64,000 bases of DNA from Hymenobacter duratus (GTDB taxonomy: Bacteria; Bacteroidota; Bacteroidia; Cytophagales; Hymenobacteraceae), in assembly GCF_014698995.1 (NCBI RefSeq), contig NZ_JACWZZ010000004.1, positions 248,001 through 312,000 on the forward strand, read 5' to 3'. The notes under the pieces are model-generated. The model was not told where the DNA came from. It saw only the letters and a list, made by a program, of their open reading frames with translations, and did not search any database. Both the position numbers and the translations under genes were made by a program. This document shows, piece after piece, positions 44,707-54,161 of the stretch (within the stretch, counting starts at the first letter, position 1; every line of letters starts with the position of its first letter).

Positions 44707-46668
44707 TTAGTGGATGGTAGTGGCTGGTTTGCCGTCCATCATGTCGTTTACCTGCTGCTGGAAGCTGCTGATGAACTCGGCAATGGGCATGGCGCCCACG
44801 TCGCCCTGGCCGTGGCGGCGCACCGACACGATACCTTCGGCCTGCTCCTTCTCGCCCACGATGAGCATGTAGGGCACCTTGGAAACCTCGGCGTCGCGGA
44901 TTTTACGGCCGATTTTCTCGTCGCGGTGGTCTACTGTGCCGCGCAGCTCGGACTGCACCAGCTGGTCGTATACCTGCTGGGCATACTCCTGGTACTTCTC
45001 CGAGATGGGCAACACCGCAAACTGCTCGGGCGAGAGCCACAGCGGGAAGTTGCCGCCGCAGTGCTCAATGAGAACCGCCACAAAGCGCTCCAACGAACCA
45101 AACGGGGCGCGGTGCAGCATCACGGGGCGCTGGCGGGAGTTGTCGGAGGCCACATATTCCAGCTCGAACCGCTCGGGCAGGTTGTAGTCTACCTGAATGG
45201 TGCCCAACTGCCACTTACGGCCGATGGCGTCGCGCACCATAAAGTCGAGCTTGGGGCCGTAGAAGGCCGCTTCGCCCAGCTCCGTAACGGTGGTCAGGCC
45301 CTTCTCAGCGGCCGCCTCAATAATGGCGCGCTCAGCCTTCTCCCAGTTTTCGTCGGAGCCGATGTACTTGGCTTTGTTCTCGGGGTCACGTAGGGAAATC
45401 TGCGCCGTAAAATCAGGAAAATCCAAAGCCTTGAGCACGTAGAGCACGATGTCAATCACCTTCAGAAACTCCTCCTTCACCTGGTCGGGGCGGCAGAAGA
45501 TGTGGGCATCATCCTGCGTAAAGCCCCGCACCCGTGTCAGGCCATGCAGCTCGCCCGACTGCTCGTAGCGGTACACGGTGCCAAACTCGGCGAAGCGCAC
45601 CGGCAGGTCACGGTACGAGCGGGGCTTGGTTTTGTAGATTTCGCAGTGGTGGGGGCAGTTCATGGGCTTGAGGAAGAACTCCTCGCCCGGGTTCGGCGTC
45701 TTGATGGGCTGGAACGAATCGGCGCCGTACTTCTCGTAGTGGCCGCTGGTTACGTACAGTTCCTTGGAACCGATGTGGGGCGTCACGACGGGCTGGTAAC
45801 CAGCCTTGATCTGGGCGCGGCGCAGAAACTGCTCCAGCCGTTCGCGCAGAGCGGTGCCTTTGGGCAGCCACAGCGGCAGCCCCGCTCCTACTTTCTCACT
45901 GAACGCAAACAGCTCCAACTCCTTACCGAGCTTGCGGTGGTCGCGGCGCTTGGCTTCTTCCAACCGCTCCAAGTACTCCGTCAGCTCCTTGGCCTTTGGG
46001 AAGGTGATGCCGTAGATGCGCGTGAGCTGCTTGTTCTTCTCATCGCCGCGCCAGTAAGCACCGGCCACGTTGAGCAGTTTTACAGCCTTGATAGGTGAAG
46101 TATCAGGGATGTGCGGGCCGCGGCAGAGGTCAGTGAAGTCGCCCTGCGTGTAAAATGTGATGGAGCCGTCCTCGAGGCGCTCCAGCAGATCCAGCTTGTA
46201 GGGGTCCTGCTTTTCGGTGAAGTAGGCAATGGCGTCGGCCTTGCTTACTTCCTTGCGCTCAAACTGGCTTTTCTTCTTAGCCAGCTCCAGCATTTTCTTC
46301 TCGACTTCCGGCAGGTCGTCGGTCGAAATCGAGCGGCCTTCGCCCAGGTCGATGTCGTAGTAGAAGCCGTTTTCGATGCTGGGGCCGATGCCCAGCTTCA
46401 CGCCGGGATACAGAGCTTCGAGGGCTTCGGCCATGAGGTGAGCCGAAGAGTGCCAGAAGGACGCTTTGCCTTCGGGGTCGTTCCAGGTCAGGATGGCAAC
46501 CTGCGCATCTTGGTCAATCGGGCGGTGCAGGTCGCGCACTTCGCCGTTGACGCGCACGCCAAGGGCATTGCGGGCGAGGCCTTCGCTGATGCCGGCAGCA
46601 ACGTCGTAGCCCGTGGCGCCATCTACAAACTGGCGCACCGAGCCGTCGGGGAGGGTGATGTTAAGCAT
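44707..46668 (-). CDS. thrS: Threonyl-tRNA synthetase
   Basis: 653 residues from ATG at 46668 (MLNITLPDGSVRQF). TGS domain 1-62, editing domain with HSSAHLMAEAL (zinc-type HxxxH) and a later Cys, class II catalytic core with FFLKPMNCPHHCEIY and RFAEFGTVYRYEQSGELHGL, and the C-terminal anticodon domain. Upstream of infC-rpmI-rplT, the common bacterial order, but with its own terminator. Confidence 0.97.
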   Translation of the reverse strand: MLNITLPDGSVRQFVDGATGYDVAAGISEGLARNALGVRVNGEVRDLHRPIDQDAQVAILTWNDPEGKASFWHSSAHLMAEALEALYPGVKLGIGPSIENGFYYDIDLGEGRSISTDDLPEVEKKMLELAKKKSQFERKEVSKADAIAYFTEKQDPYKLDLLERLEDGSITFYTQGDFTDLCRGPHIPDTSPIKAVKLLNVAGAYWRGDEKNKQLTRIYGITFPKAKELTEYLERLEEAKRRDHRKLGKELELFAFSEKVGAGLPLWLPKGTALRERLEQFLRRAQIKAGYQPVVTPHIGSKELYVTSGHYEKYGADSFQPIKTPNPGEEFFLKPMNCPHHCEIYKTKPRSYRDLPVRFAEFGTVYRYEQSGELHGLTRVRGFTQDDAHIFCRPDQVKEEFLKVIDIVLYVLKALDFPDFTAQISLRDPENKAKYIGSDENWEKAERAIIEAAAEKGLTTVTELGEAAFYGPKLDFMVRDAIGRKWQLGTIQVDYNLPERFELEYVASDNSRQRPVMLHRAPFGSLERFVAVLIEHCGGNFPLWLSPEQFAVLPISEKYQEYAQQVYDQLVQSELRGTVDHRDEKIGRKIRDAEVSKVPYMLIVGEKEQAEGIVSVRRHGQGDVGAMPIAEFISSFQQQVNDMMDGKPATTIH

Positions 46669-46795
46669 TGAATTGGGGAGATAATGGCTATACAAGCAGC
46701 CGTGAAGCCGCAAGTTAAGGAAATGGCGAAATGGAAAGTTGCTGCACCAGCAAGTTGATGCTGATTACTCCCTAACTCAGCACTCCGCCAACTGC

Positions 46796-47947
46796 TTAGA
46801 GCCCTAATCCTGGGAGACCCGGCCGTTGAATGGAAATGGGCTCGATTGGCTCGACGGTGCGGCGTGGCGCTTCGTCCACAATGATACCTCTGGCCCGGTT
46901 GCTCACCTTCCATGCTTTGTAGGTCCAGTGCCGGTTGCCTGGGTTCTCGGCTACTAACAGGCGGTACTGGTCGGCGGCTTCTGGGTAGCGGCCAAGGCTT
47001 TCCAGGCTTTCTGCCAGCATCTGGCGGGCGCCAGCTAGGCGGGGTGCGCGGCGCAAGGCACGCTGCAGGTGCGGAATGGCCACGGCATACTTGCGGGTTT
47101 TGAACGCAGCCAATGCCAAACGATAATCAGCGCGATAAAAGGTGGTATCCAGCTGCACGGTACGGGCATAAATGCGCACGGCGCTGTCAGGCTGGTTTTG
47201 CAGCTCAAACTGACGGCCATAGTCATACCAGAGCGGACCATAATTGGGCGCTACCTTCAGGCCACGAGCTGCATACAGGGCTGCATTAGCCGGCTGGCGG
47301 TAGGCATTCGACAGAAAGGCCAGCTGGTGCAGGGTTTCGGGCTGACGCGGGTCGCGAGCCAGGCTGGCGCGCAGGTAGTCCAGGGCCTGCGTGGTATCCT
47401 GTAGCCCAACGTGGGCCATGCCTTTGTAGAAAAGGGCAGCTGTGTGGTCGGGTTCCTGCTGCAGGGCACGGTCGAGGTAGTCGATGGCCGTTTGGTAGTG
47501 GCGTGAGGCCAGATGCGTTTCGCCCACCAGCAGGTTCAATTCGGCAGACGCATAGCCACGCCGCGACGCAATATCGGCGGCGGCCAGAGCACTCTGAAGC
47601 TTGCCTTGGGCACGCAGGGCCCGCGCTTTAAGGAAGTAGAACTCACCGGGCGTATCGTCCAGGTCGAGGGCCTGGGTTATATCCTGCAAGGCAGGCTCAA
47701 TCTGGCCGGCATCGAGGCGAAATGCAGCTCGGCGGGCATAAAGAGAAGCATTGCGCGGTTGGCGGGCTATGGCCCCGTCTAGTTCTTCGGCCTGAATTTT
47801 TGGACCGCTCTGTACTGTTTTCAGGTCCACCATTGTCTCAGGCTGCTCCTCGGCGCCGGCACCGCAGGCCGTAGCAAGCAGTGCCGTGAGAGGCAGCAGC
47901 AGAAACGGGCGCAAAAAACCCAGGAAGGAAGAAACGGTAGCTGACAT
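46796..47947 (-). CDS. TPR lipoprotein
   Basis: 383 residues from ATG at 47947 (MSATVSSFLGF). Lipobox LLATAC, then an acidic stretch, then about eight TPRs (YFLKARALRAQGKLQSAL; ALFYKGMAHVGLQDTTQAL). The final 35 residues are non-repetitive and proline-rich. A -7 element TATCTTTG (47961-47954) ends 6 bp before the ATG, so the mRNA should be leaderless or nearly so. Outer-membrane location and a scaffold role are inferred. Confidence 0.8.
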   Translation of the reverse strand: MSATVSSFLGFLRPFLLLPLTALLATACGAGAEEQPETMVDLKTVQSGPKIQAEELDGAIARQPRNASLYARRAAFRLDAGQIEPALQDITQALDLDDTPGEFYFLKARALRAQGKLQSALAAADIASRRGYASAELNLLVGETHLASRHYQTAIDYLDRALQQEPDHTAALFYKGMAHVGLQDTTQALDYLRASLARDPRQPETLHQLAFLSNAYRQPANAALYAARGLKVAPNYGPLWYDYGRQFELQNQPDSAVRIYARTVQLDTTFYRADYRLALAAFKTRKYAVAIPHLQRALRRAPRLAGARQMLAESLESLGRYPEAADQYRLLVAENPGNRHWTYKAWKVSNRARGIIVDEAPRRTVEPIEPISIQRPGLPGLGL

Positions 47948-47953
47948 CGGGGG

Positions 47954-47961
47954 CAAAGATA
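47954..47961 (-). promoter_or_regulatory. -7 element (TATCTTTG) giving a near-leaderless mRNA
   Basis: Exact TANNTTTG match ending 6 bp upstream of the TPR lipoprotein ATG at 47947; the predicted transcription start is at or next to the A of ATG. Confidence 0.55.
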
Positions 47962-47992
47962 CGGAAGGGAGCAGCCGGATAGCACGGGCCGG

Positions 47993-48868
47993 CTAGTCTA
48001 CGTTGCGCATGTGCCGATGCACCTGCTTTACCAGCCGCCGGTTCAGCTGCACCAGCATCTTACGGCAGCGCCGGCTAATTTCCAGCTCCTCGGCCGTAAC
48101 CGGTGTTAGCTCCACGGCATCCTGCAGCACCGCAGTTGCTTGGGTATTGTAGCCTTGGTTCAAGTACACCCGCGCCAGGTCGTAAGCATATTCAATGCGC
48201 TTGGGGTTCAGTTCATGCGCTTTGGAAAGTGCCTCTATGGCGGCCCGGGTACTGGCTCCAGAAGGCATACCACCCAGAAACACCCGACTGAATATCCGCT
48301 CCAGAATGTTGTAGTGGTCGACGCGGTAGTGCCAGCGGCCCAGCAGCTGCCAGGCATCCGCAAAATCGGGACGCTGCGCCACAGCCTTAAACACGTATGG
48401 CTTCATCTCCTTATATGAAAGCAACCTGCTGCGGGCAGTGAGCAAGGTGGCTTGGTTGGCCAGCGCCAAGGCTTCCGCATAATTCCCCTCGGCCCCCTCA
48501 GCCCGTACGACAAGCGCCCGGCTGGCGTAAAGCCGGGCGGCGGAGAAGTAGGCCATTTTCCGGGTTTCATCGGTGTAGCGGGCCCCAATCCGGACACTGA
48601 GCACCGCGGCCCGCCACAGGGCTTCGTACGTAGCCGGGGCCTGCGCCAGAGCCTGCTCGTATTTGCCCAGGGCTTCGGAGTCTTTGTACTGGCTCTGTAG
48701 CTCCTGCCCTTCCCGCAGCAGCTTCGCGACAAGCGCTGTTTCCGGCGTTTCGGTGGGCAGCTTGGGCGTGGCCTTGGAGGGCCGGCGCCATTGGGCTTCG
48801 GCAGGCACAGCCAGCAGGCCCGCCAGAAGCAGTATCAGCCAAAAGAAACGACCCAAAGGCACTACCAT
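47993..48868 (-). CDS. Secreted TPR protein
   Basis: 291 residues from ATG at 48868 (MVVPLGRFFWLILLLAGLLAVPAEAQ, a clear signal peptide). The mature part has TPR-like helices (EALGKYEQALAQAPATYEALW, IEYAYDLARVYLNQGYN). The C-terminus is basic (RRCRKMLVQLNRRLVKQVHRH). It lies 46 bp upstream of the TPR lipoprotein on the same strand, and the two may act together, although the lipoprotein has its own promoter. Function unknown. Confidence 0.75.
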   Translation of the reverse strand: MVVPLGRFFWLILLLAGLLAVPAEAQWRRPSKATPKLPTETPETALVAKLLREGQELQSQYKDSEALGKYEQALAQAPATYEALWRAAVLSVRIGARYTDETRKMAYFSAARLYASRALVVRAEGAEGNYAEALALANQATLLTARSRLLSYKEMKPYVFKAVAQRPDFADAWQLLGRWHYRVDHYNILERIFSRVFLGGMPSGASTRAAIEALSKAHELNPKRIEYAYDLARVYLNQGYNTQATAVLQDAVELTPVTAEELEISRRCRKMLVQLNRRLVKQVHRHMRNVD

Positions 48869-48977
48869 GCAAACAACTACCGCAGACTGTGCCGCAAAGC
48901 TGCAGCTTTTCACAGGATGCTCCACTCTGTTGGCGAAACTGCTGCCTACTACAGGGCAAGCGTACTGCAAGTTCATG

Positions 48978-49012
48978 AAAAAGCCCCGCAAGTTGCAACT
49001 GCGGGGCTTTTT
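48978..49012 (-). terminator. parC terminator
   Basis: AAAAAGCCCCGCA hairpin with T-tract on the minus strand, 6 bp after the parC stop. Confidence 0.85.
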
Positions 49013-49017
49013 GCTAC

Positions 49018-51972
49018 TTAAAACAGCTTGAGCTGCGACTTGGGAGTCTTTAGAATGGCCTGGGCCTGGGCAATGTCGGCGGCCGAAATGTCCACGGGGC
49101 CGGTCAGGTCGGGCAGTGGGCCTTCCGGCTCGCTGGCCCCGGCAGCCGACCGGGGAATGGTGGCCGGGCCGGCCTTTTTCTTCACTTCGCGGCGCTGGGG
49201 CTCAGGGCCTTCATCCGTCAGCAGGGTCACGGCATGAATCCGGAAGTAGTTGAGCTTGTTGCCCATGGCCTTCCACCCTTTCACGTCAATGAACTCGTGC
49301 AGGTTGATTTTCTCGGTCTCCTTATCCGCTTTCTTGTCGCGCTGTAGCTTCACTTCCACCTGCGGCTCGGGGTTGGCGGTAGCGGCCAGCAGCTTGCCCT
49401 TGGGCTCGGAAATAAATGTGAAGCGCTTGTCCAGCGTGCTGGTTTCAATCTTGAACCGCTTGATGTAGTGGATTTTGGTTTCCGCTTCCACGTACACAGC
49501 ACTTAGCACGGTATCGGGGTCGAGCTTGCGCAGCAGCACGATGTTGGGCACATCGAAGTGGTGCGCCGGATCCGGCGACTTCAGCTCGTAGCTGCCGTCC
49601 TTGTACACCACCAGAATCGTGTTGTCGGTATCGAAGGTACCCAGGTAGCGGCCGTGGCCGGCCGTGTTCAGGCGGCCCACCACACTATCGAAGAACATTT
49701 CGCGGCCGCCCAGCGTCGAGTCGCCGAGGCTTTTCTGCGTGATTTTCTTGATGGGCTGCTTCGTGACGATATTGCCCATCGAGCCCTTGCCTTTGATTGA
49801 CAGCTCAGCAAAGTCAAAGTCGAACTGCTTCACGCGGGCCGGCGCCTTGTCAGAAAGCTGCACGCCCACGATTTCCGACTCCGAATTGGGGTTGGCCGTG
49901 AGGTAGAGCGTTTTGGTGCCCTTCGTGCCCTTGGTCAGATCATACACCTTGTCGCGGGTGATGCCCGTCACGAGGAAGCGCTTGGCGAAGCTGATGCCCG
50001 AAGCACCGTCCTGGTAAATCATGTTGTATACCAGCCGGTCGTCGTTCTTGTTGTATACCCCGACGTGCAGAATGTCCTTGCCCACAAAGGTTTTTTCCGC
50101 AATCCGGGTCACTGTGAACGTGCCATCCCGCTTGATGCTGATGATGTCGTCGAGGTCGGAACAGTCGCAGACATGCTCTACCTGCTCGTCCTTTTTCAGG
50201 CCGTAGCCTACAAAACCGTCGCGGCGGTTTACGTAGAGCTTTTGGTTGGCCACGGCCACTTTCTGGGCCGTTACTACATCAAAGGTGCGGAGCTGCGTTT
50301 TCCGCTCCCGGTTCTGACCGTACTTTTTAAGCAGCCCCTCGAAGTAGTTGATAGCGTAGCGCGTAAGATTGGCGAGGTGGTCGGCCACTTCTGCCAGCTC
50401 AGTTTCCAGCCGCTGAATGTACTCATCGGCCTTAAAGCCGTCGTATTTGGAAATGCGCTTGATGCGGATTTCGGTGAGGCGGGTGAGGTCGTCTTCGGTA
50501 ATGGACCGGCGCATCACAATACGTGTGTCATTTGCCTTGGGCTTCTCGCCTTCGATGCGCACGAATTTCTTCAGGCCCGCATCAATGGTCTGCAGGATTT
50601 CCTCCCAGGTTTCGCACTCCTCAATCCGGCGGTAGATGCGGTTTTCGATGAAAACCTTCTCCAGCGAAGCCGAATGCCACTTTTCCTGCAGCTCTTCTTC
50701 CCGGATTTCTAGTTCCCGCTCCAGCAGGCGCAACGTTTTCTGGGTGCTCAGGCGCAGCATGTCCTCCACCCCCACGAAGCGTGGCTTGTCCTCGATGATG
50801 ACGCAGGTATTGGGCGAAATACTAACCTCGCAGTCGGTGAAAGCATACAGCGCATCCATCGTCAGGTCCGGCGAAACGCCGGTGGGAAGATGTACTTGTA
50901 TTTCTACCGTGGCAGCGGTGTTGTCGACTACCTTTTTGATCTTGATTTTATTCGCTTCCGAGGCTTTCACGATGCTTTCCATCAGCGCCGTGGTGGTGGT
51001 GCCGTATGGAATGTCGCGAATAACCAGCATGGTCTTATCGACCTTCTCGATGGTGGCACGCAGCCGGATTTTGGCGCCGCGCAGGCCACCGTTATAGTTC
51101 GTGACGTCGCAGAGGCCACCGGTCGGAAAGTCCGGAAACAGCTGGATTTCCCGGCCGCGCAGTACATCAATGCTGGCTTTGCACAACTCGCGGAAGTTGT
51201 GGGGCATAATTTTGGTGCTCAGGCCCACAGCAATGCCTTCCACGCCTTGTGCCAGCAACAGCGGAAACTTCACGGGCAGCGTAGTCGGCTCACGCTTACG
51301 GCCGTCGTAGCTCATCTGCCACTCGGTGATGTCGGGGTTGAACACGACGTCCAGCGCAAACTTGCTCAGGCGGGCTTCGATGTAACGCGGAGCCGCCGCG
51401 CCGTCGCCGGTCCGGATGTCACCCCAGTTACCCTGAGTTTCAATCAGCAGGTCCTTCTGCCCCAGGTTCACCATAGCGTCGCCAATGCTGGCGTCACCGT
51501 GGGGGTGGTACTGCATGGTCTGGCCAATGACGTTGGCCACTTTGTTGAAGCGGCCATCATCCATCTCCTTCATGGCGTGCAGAATGCGGCGTTGCACCGG
51601 CTTAAGTCCATCCTCAATGGCGGGCACGGCACGCTCCAGAATCACGTAGCTGGCGTAGTCCAGAAACCAGTTCTGGTACATCCCATTCACGGTGGCTACA
51701 TCGTGGATGGTTTCGCCAGGTGCGAACTTCGGCTCTTCTTCTGCTTCCGCAATTTCTTCGGTTTCGGCTGGTTCCGTTTCCTCAGTGGAGGATTCGGCCG
51801 TGGCCATTTCGCTTAGTAGTGCCACTGTTTCCTCATCCGAATCGGCGGGAATGCCGGCGGGGCCAGCAGCAGTAAATGCAGCGGGAGCAGCCCCAAGTTC
51901 AACAGTGTCGCCGGCCGTGAACAGGTCGGCCGCAGCTTGCTCGGGGGTGTGGGGAGTATTCTCTTCTGACAC
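49018..51972 (-). CDS. parC: DNA topoisomerase IV subunit A
   Basis: 984 residues, long for the family because of an extra N-terminal 85 residues or so that are Ala/Glu-rich and acidic (ESSTEETEPAETEEIAEAEE). The core starts near GMYQNWFLDYASYVILERA; the catalytic tyrosine is Y197 in GAAAPRYIEA. The C-terminal blades are degenerate, without a GyrA box. Decatenates chromosomes with ParE, whose gene lies 83 bp upstream. The pairing with parE and the missing GyrA box favour ParC over GyrA. Confidence 0.93.
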   Translation of the reverse strand: MSEENTPHTPEQAAADLFTAGDTVELGAAPAAFTAAGPAGIPADSDEETVALLSEMATAESSTEETEPAETEEIAEAEEEPKFAPGETIHDVATVNGMYQNWFLDYASYVILERAVPAIEDGLKPVQRRILHAMKEMDDGRFNKVANVIGQTMQYHPHGDASIGDAMVNLGQKDLLIETQGNWGDIRTGDGAAAPRYIEARLSKFALDVVFNPDITEWQMSYDGRKREPTTLPVKFPLLLAQGVEGIAVGLSTKIMPHNFRELCKASIDVLRGREIQLFPDFPTGGLCDVTNYNGGLRGAKIRLRATIEKVDKTMLVIRDIPYGTTTTALMESIVKASEANKIKIKKVVDNTAATVEIQVHLPTGVSPDLTMDALYAFTDCEVSISPNTCVIIEDKPRFVGVEDMLRLSTQKTLRLLERELEIREEELQEKWHSASLEKVFIENRIYRRIEECETWEEILQTIDAGLKKFVRIEGEKPKANDTRIVMRRSITEDDLTRLTEIRIKRISKYDGFKADEYIQRLETELAEVADHLANLTRYAINYFEGLLKKYGQNRERKTQLRTFDVVTAQKVAVANQKLYVNRRDGFVGYGLKKDEQVEHVCDCSDLDDIISIKRDGTFTVTRIAEKTFVGKDILHVGVYNKNDDRLVYNMIYQDGASGISFAKRFLVTGITRDKVYDLTKGTKGTKTLYLTANPNSESEIVGVQLSDKAPARVKQFDFDFAELSIKGKGSMGNIVTKQPIKKITQKSLGDSTLGGREMFFDSVVGRLNTAGHGRYLGTFDTDNTILVVYKDGSYELKSPDPAHHFDVPNIVLLRKLDPDTVLSAVYVEAETKIHYIKRFKIETSTLDKRFTFISEPKGKLLAATANPEPQVEVKLQRDKKADKETEKINLHEFIDVKGWKAMGNKLNYFRIHAVTLLTDEGPEPQRREVKKKAGPATIPRSAAGASEPEGPLPDLTGPVDISAADIAQAQAILKTPKSQLKLF

Positions 51973-52055
51973 GGCGGGGTGTGGCGCTTGCCACAGTTAT
52001 TATCCTTGTACCTCTCTCCTGCTATGGCGCGGCCACACCCGGAGGAAACTCAAAA

Positions 52056-53966
52056 TTACGCTAAATCTTCCTCGGGCACTTCTGCCACGGGCAGCACATC
52101 CGAGGTTACCAAGTCCTTCTCCTGACGCAGGTTTTCGATGATAAATTCCTGGCGGGCCGGTGTGTTCTTGCCCATATAATAGGTCAGTACCTGCTGAATG
52201 CTGCGGTCCGACTGCAGAATCACGGGCTCCAGCTTGATGTTGTCGCCGATGAACTTGCCGAACTCGTCGGGGCTGATTTCGCCGAGGCCTTTGAAGCGCG
52301 TCACTTCGGGGTTGCGGCCGAGCTGGCGCATGGCCGCCTGCTTCTCCTGCTCGTTGTAGCAGTAGATGGTCGTTTTCTTGTTGCGGACGCGGAACAGCGG
52401 CGTCTCCAGAATGAACACGTGGCCATTGCGCACCAGATCCGGGAAGAACTGCAGGAAGAATGTGAGCAGCAGCAGCCGGATGTGCATGCCATCCACGTCG
52501 GCGTCGGTGGCAATGACCACGCGGTTGTAGCGCAGCCCTTCAATGCCTTCCTCGATGTTGAGGGCGTGCTGCAGCAGGTTCAGCTCCTCGTTCTCGTACA
52601 CAATCTTCTTTTTCAGCCCGAAGCAGTTCAGCGGCTTGCCGCGGAGGCTAAACACGGCCTCCGTTTCCACGTTGCGGCTCTTGGTGATGGAGCCCGAGGC
52701 GGAGTCACCTTCGGTGATGAACAGCGTGGTCAGGGCTTCGGCTTCCTGTTTGCCTTCGCCGAAGTGGAAGCGGCAGTCGCGGAGCTTGCGGTTGTGCAGG
52801 TTGGCCTTTTTGGCGCGCTGGTTGGCCAGCTTCTTCACGCCCGCCATATCCTTCCGTTCCCGCTCGCTCTGCTCAATACGCTTGCGCAGCGCCTCGGCAG
52901 TAGCGGGGTTTTTGTGCAGGAAGTTGTCGAGGGATTCTTTTACGAAGTCCAGAATAAAGCCGCGTACCGTGGGGCCATCGGGCCCCATGTTCATGGAGCC
53001 CAGCTTGGTTTTGGTCTGGCTTTCGAACACCGGCTCCTGCACCCGCACCGAAATGGCGGCAATGATGGAGCCCCGAACATCGGTAGCGTCGTACTCTTTT
53101 TTGTAGAACTCGCGCACCGTTTTCACTACCGCCTCACGGAAAGCGGCCAGGTGCGTGCCGCCCTGCGTGGTGTACTGCCCGTTCACGAACGAATAGTACT
53201 CTTCGCCGTAGTCGTTGCCGTGCGTGATGGCCATCTCAATATCCTCGCCTTTGAGATGGATGACCGGGTAGCGCAGACTCTCGGGGTCGGCTTTGCGGGC
53301 CAGCAGGTCGGCGAGGCCGTTTTCGGAGTAGTACTTCTGGCCGTTGAAGTTGATGGTAAGGCCAGCATTCAGATAGACGTAGTTCCAGATCTGATTTTCG
53401 AGATACTCCGGGATGAAGCGGTAGTTGCGGAAAATCGTATCGTCGGGCTGGAACGTCATCAGGGTGCCGTTGCGCTGGCTGGTTTTCACCGGCTTAGGGT
53501 CGCTGGTCAGGATGCCCTGCGCAAACTCAGCCGACTTCATCAGTCCGTCGCGGACACTCTGCACCAGAAAGTAATTGCTGAGTGCATTAACCGCTTTGGT
53601 ACCGACCCCGTTTAACCCCACAGACTTCTGAAAGACTTTGGAATCGTACTTGCCGCCCGTATTAATTTTGCTGACTACATCCACCACTTTGCCCAGCGGA
53701 ATGCCGCGGCCGTAGTCGCGCACCTGCACCCGGTGGTCAGAAATCTTGATTTCAATCGTGCGGCCGTGGCCCATCACGTGTTCGTCAATCGAGTTGTCGA
53801 TGACTTCCTTTACCAACACATAGATGCCATCATCGTACGCCGAACCATCGCCGAGCTTGCCGATGTACATACCAGGCCGCAACCGGATATGCTCGCGCCA
53901 ATCGAGGGAACGAATGCTGTCTTCGGTGTAGCCGTGCGTCGCAACGGATATCTGTTCTTCACTCAT
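52056..53966 (-). CDS. parE: DNA topoisomerase IV subunit B
   Basis: 636 residues from ATG at 53966 (MSEEQISVATHGY). GHKL ATPase: LVKEVIDNSIDEHVMG, DYGRGIPLG, GLNGVGTKAVNAL. TOPRIM: ITEGDSASGS and DADVDGMHIRLLLL. The conserved C-terminal end is RFKGLGEI followed by the family's short tail. Partner of ParC. The frame runs 19 codons further upstream, but the internal ATG gives the usual start. Confidence 0.95.
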   Translation of the reverse strand: MSEEQISVATHGYTEDSIRSLDWREHIRLRPGMYIGKLGDGSAYDDGIYVLVKEVIDNSIDEHVMGHGRTIEIKISDHRVQVRDYGRGIPLGKVVDVVSKINTGGKYDSKVFQKSVGLNGVGTKAVNALSNYFLVQSVRDGLMKSAEFAQGILTSDPKPVKTSQRNGTLMTFQPDDTIFRNYRFIPEYLENQIWNYVYLNAGLTINFNGQKYYSENGLADLLARKADPESLRYPVIHLKGEDIEMAITHGNDYGEEYYSFVNGQYTTQGGTHLAAFREAVVKTVREFYKKEYDATDVRGSIIAAISVRVQEPVFESQTKTKLGSMNMGPDGPTVRGFILDFVKESLDNFLHKNPATAEALRKRIEQSERERKDMAGVKKLANQRAKKANLHNRKLRDCRFHFGEGKQEAEALTTLFITEGDSASGSITKSRNVETEAVFSLRGKPLNCFGLKKKIVYENEELNLLQHALNIEEGIEGLRYNRVVIATDADVDGMHIRLLLLTFFLQFFPDLVRNGHVFILETPLFRVRNKKTTIYCYNEQEKQAAMRQLGRNPEVTRFKGLGEISPDEFGKFIGDNIKLEPVILQSDRSIQQVLTYYMGKNTPARQEFIIENLRQEKDLVTSDVLPVAEVPEEDLA

Positions 53967-54161
53967 CAGTAGATCGAAATTCAATTCCGGAGTAAAATAA
54001 CGCAGAAAACGGACCTTTTCCACGTTTCCATTTCGCTAGTAAAGTTAGCAAAATCTCCTTTCTCAACCCAGTACTACCGGTGTTTGTTCCGGGACATTTC
54101 AATACAAACACTTCACAGCCGCGCTTTTCTCTCTCCCAATTTTACCAACAATATTAGCAAA

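Noticed and set aside
49018..51972. Alternative call as DNA gyrase subunit A
   Set aside because: Adjacency to a ParE-type subunit B and the lack of a GyrA box in the C-terminal blades favour topoisomerase IV.
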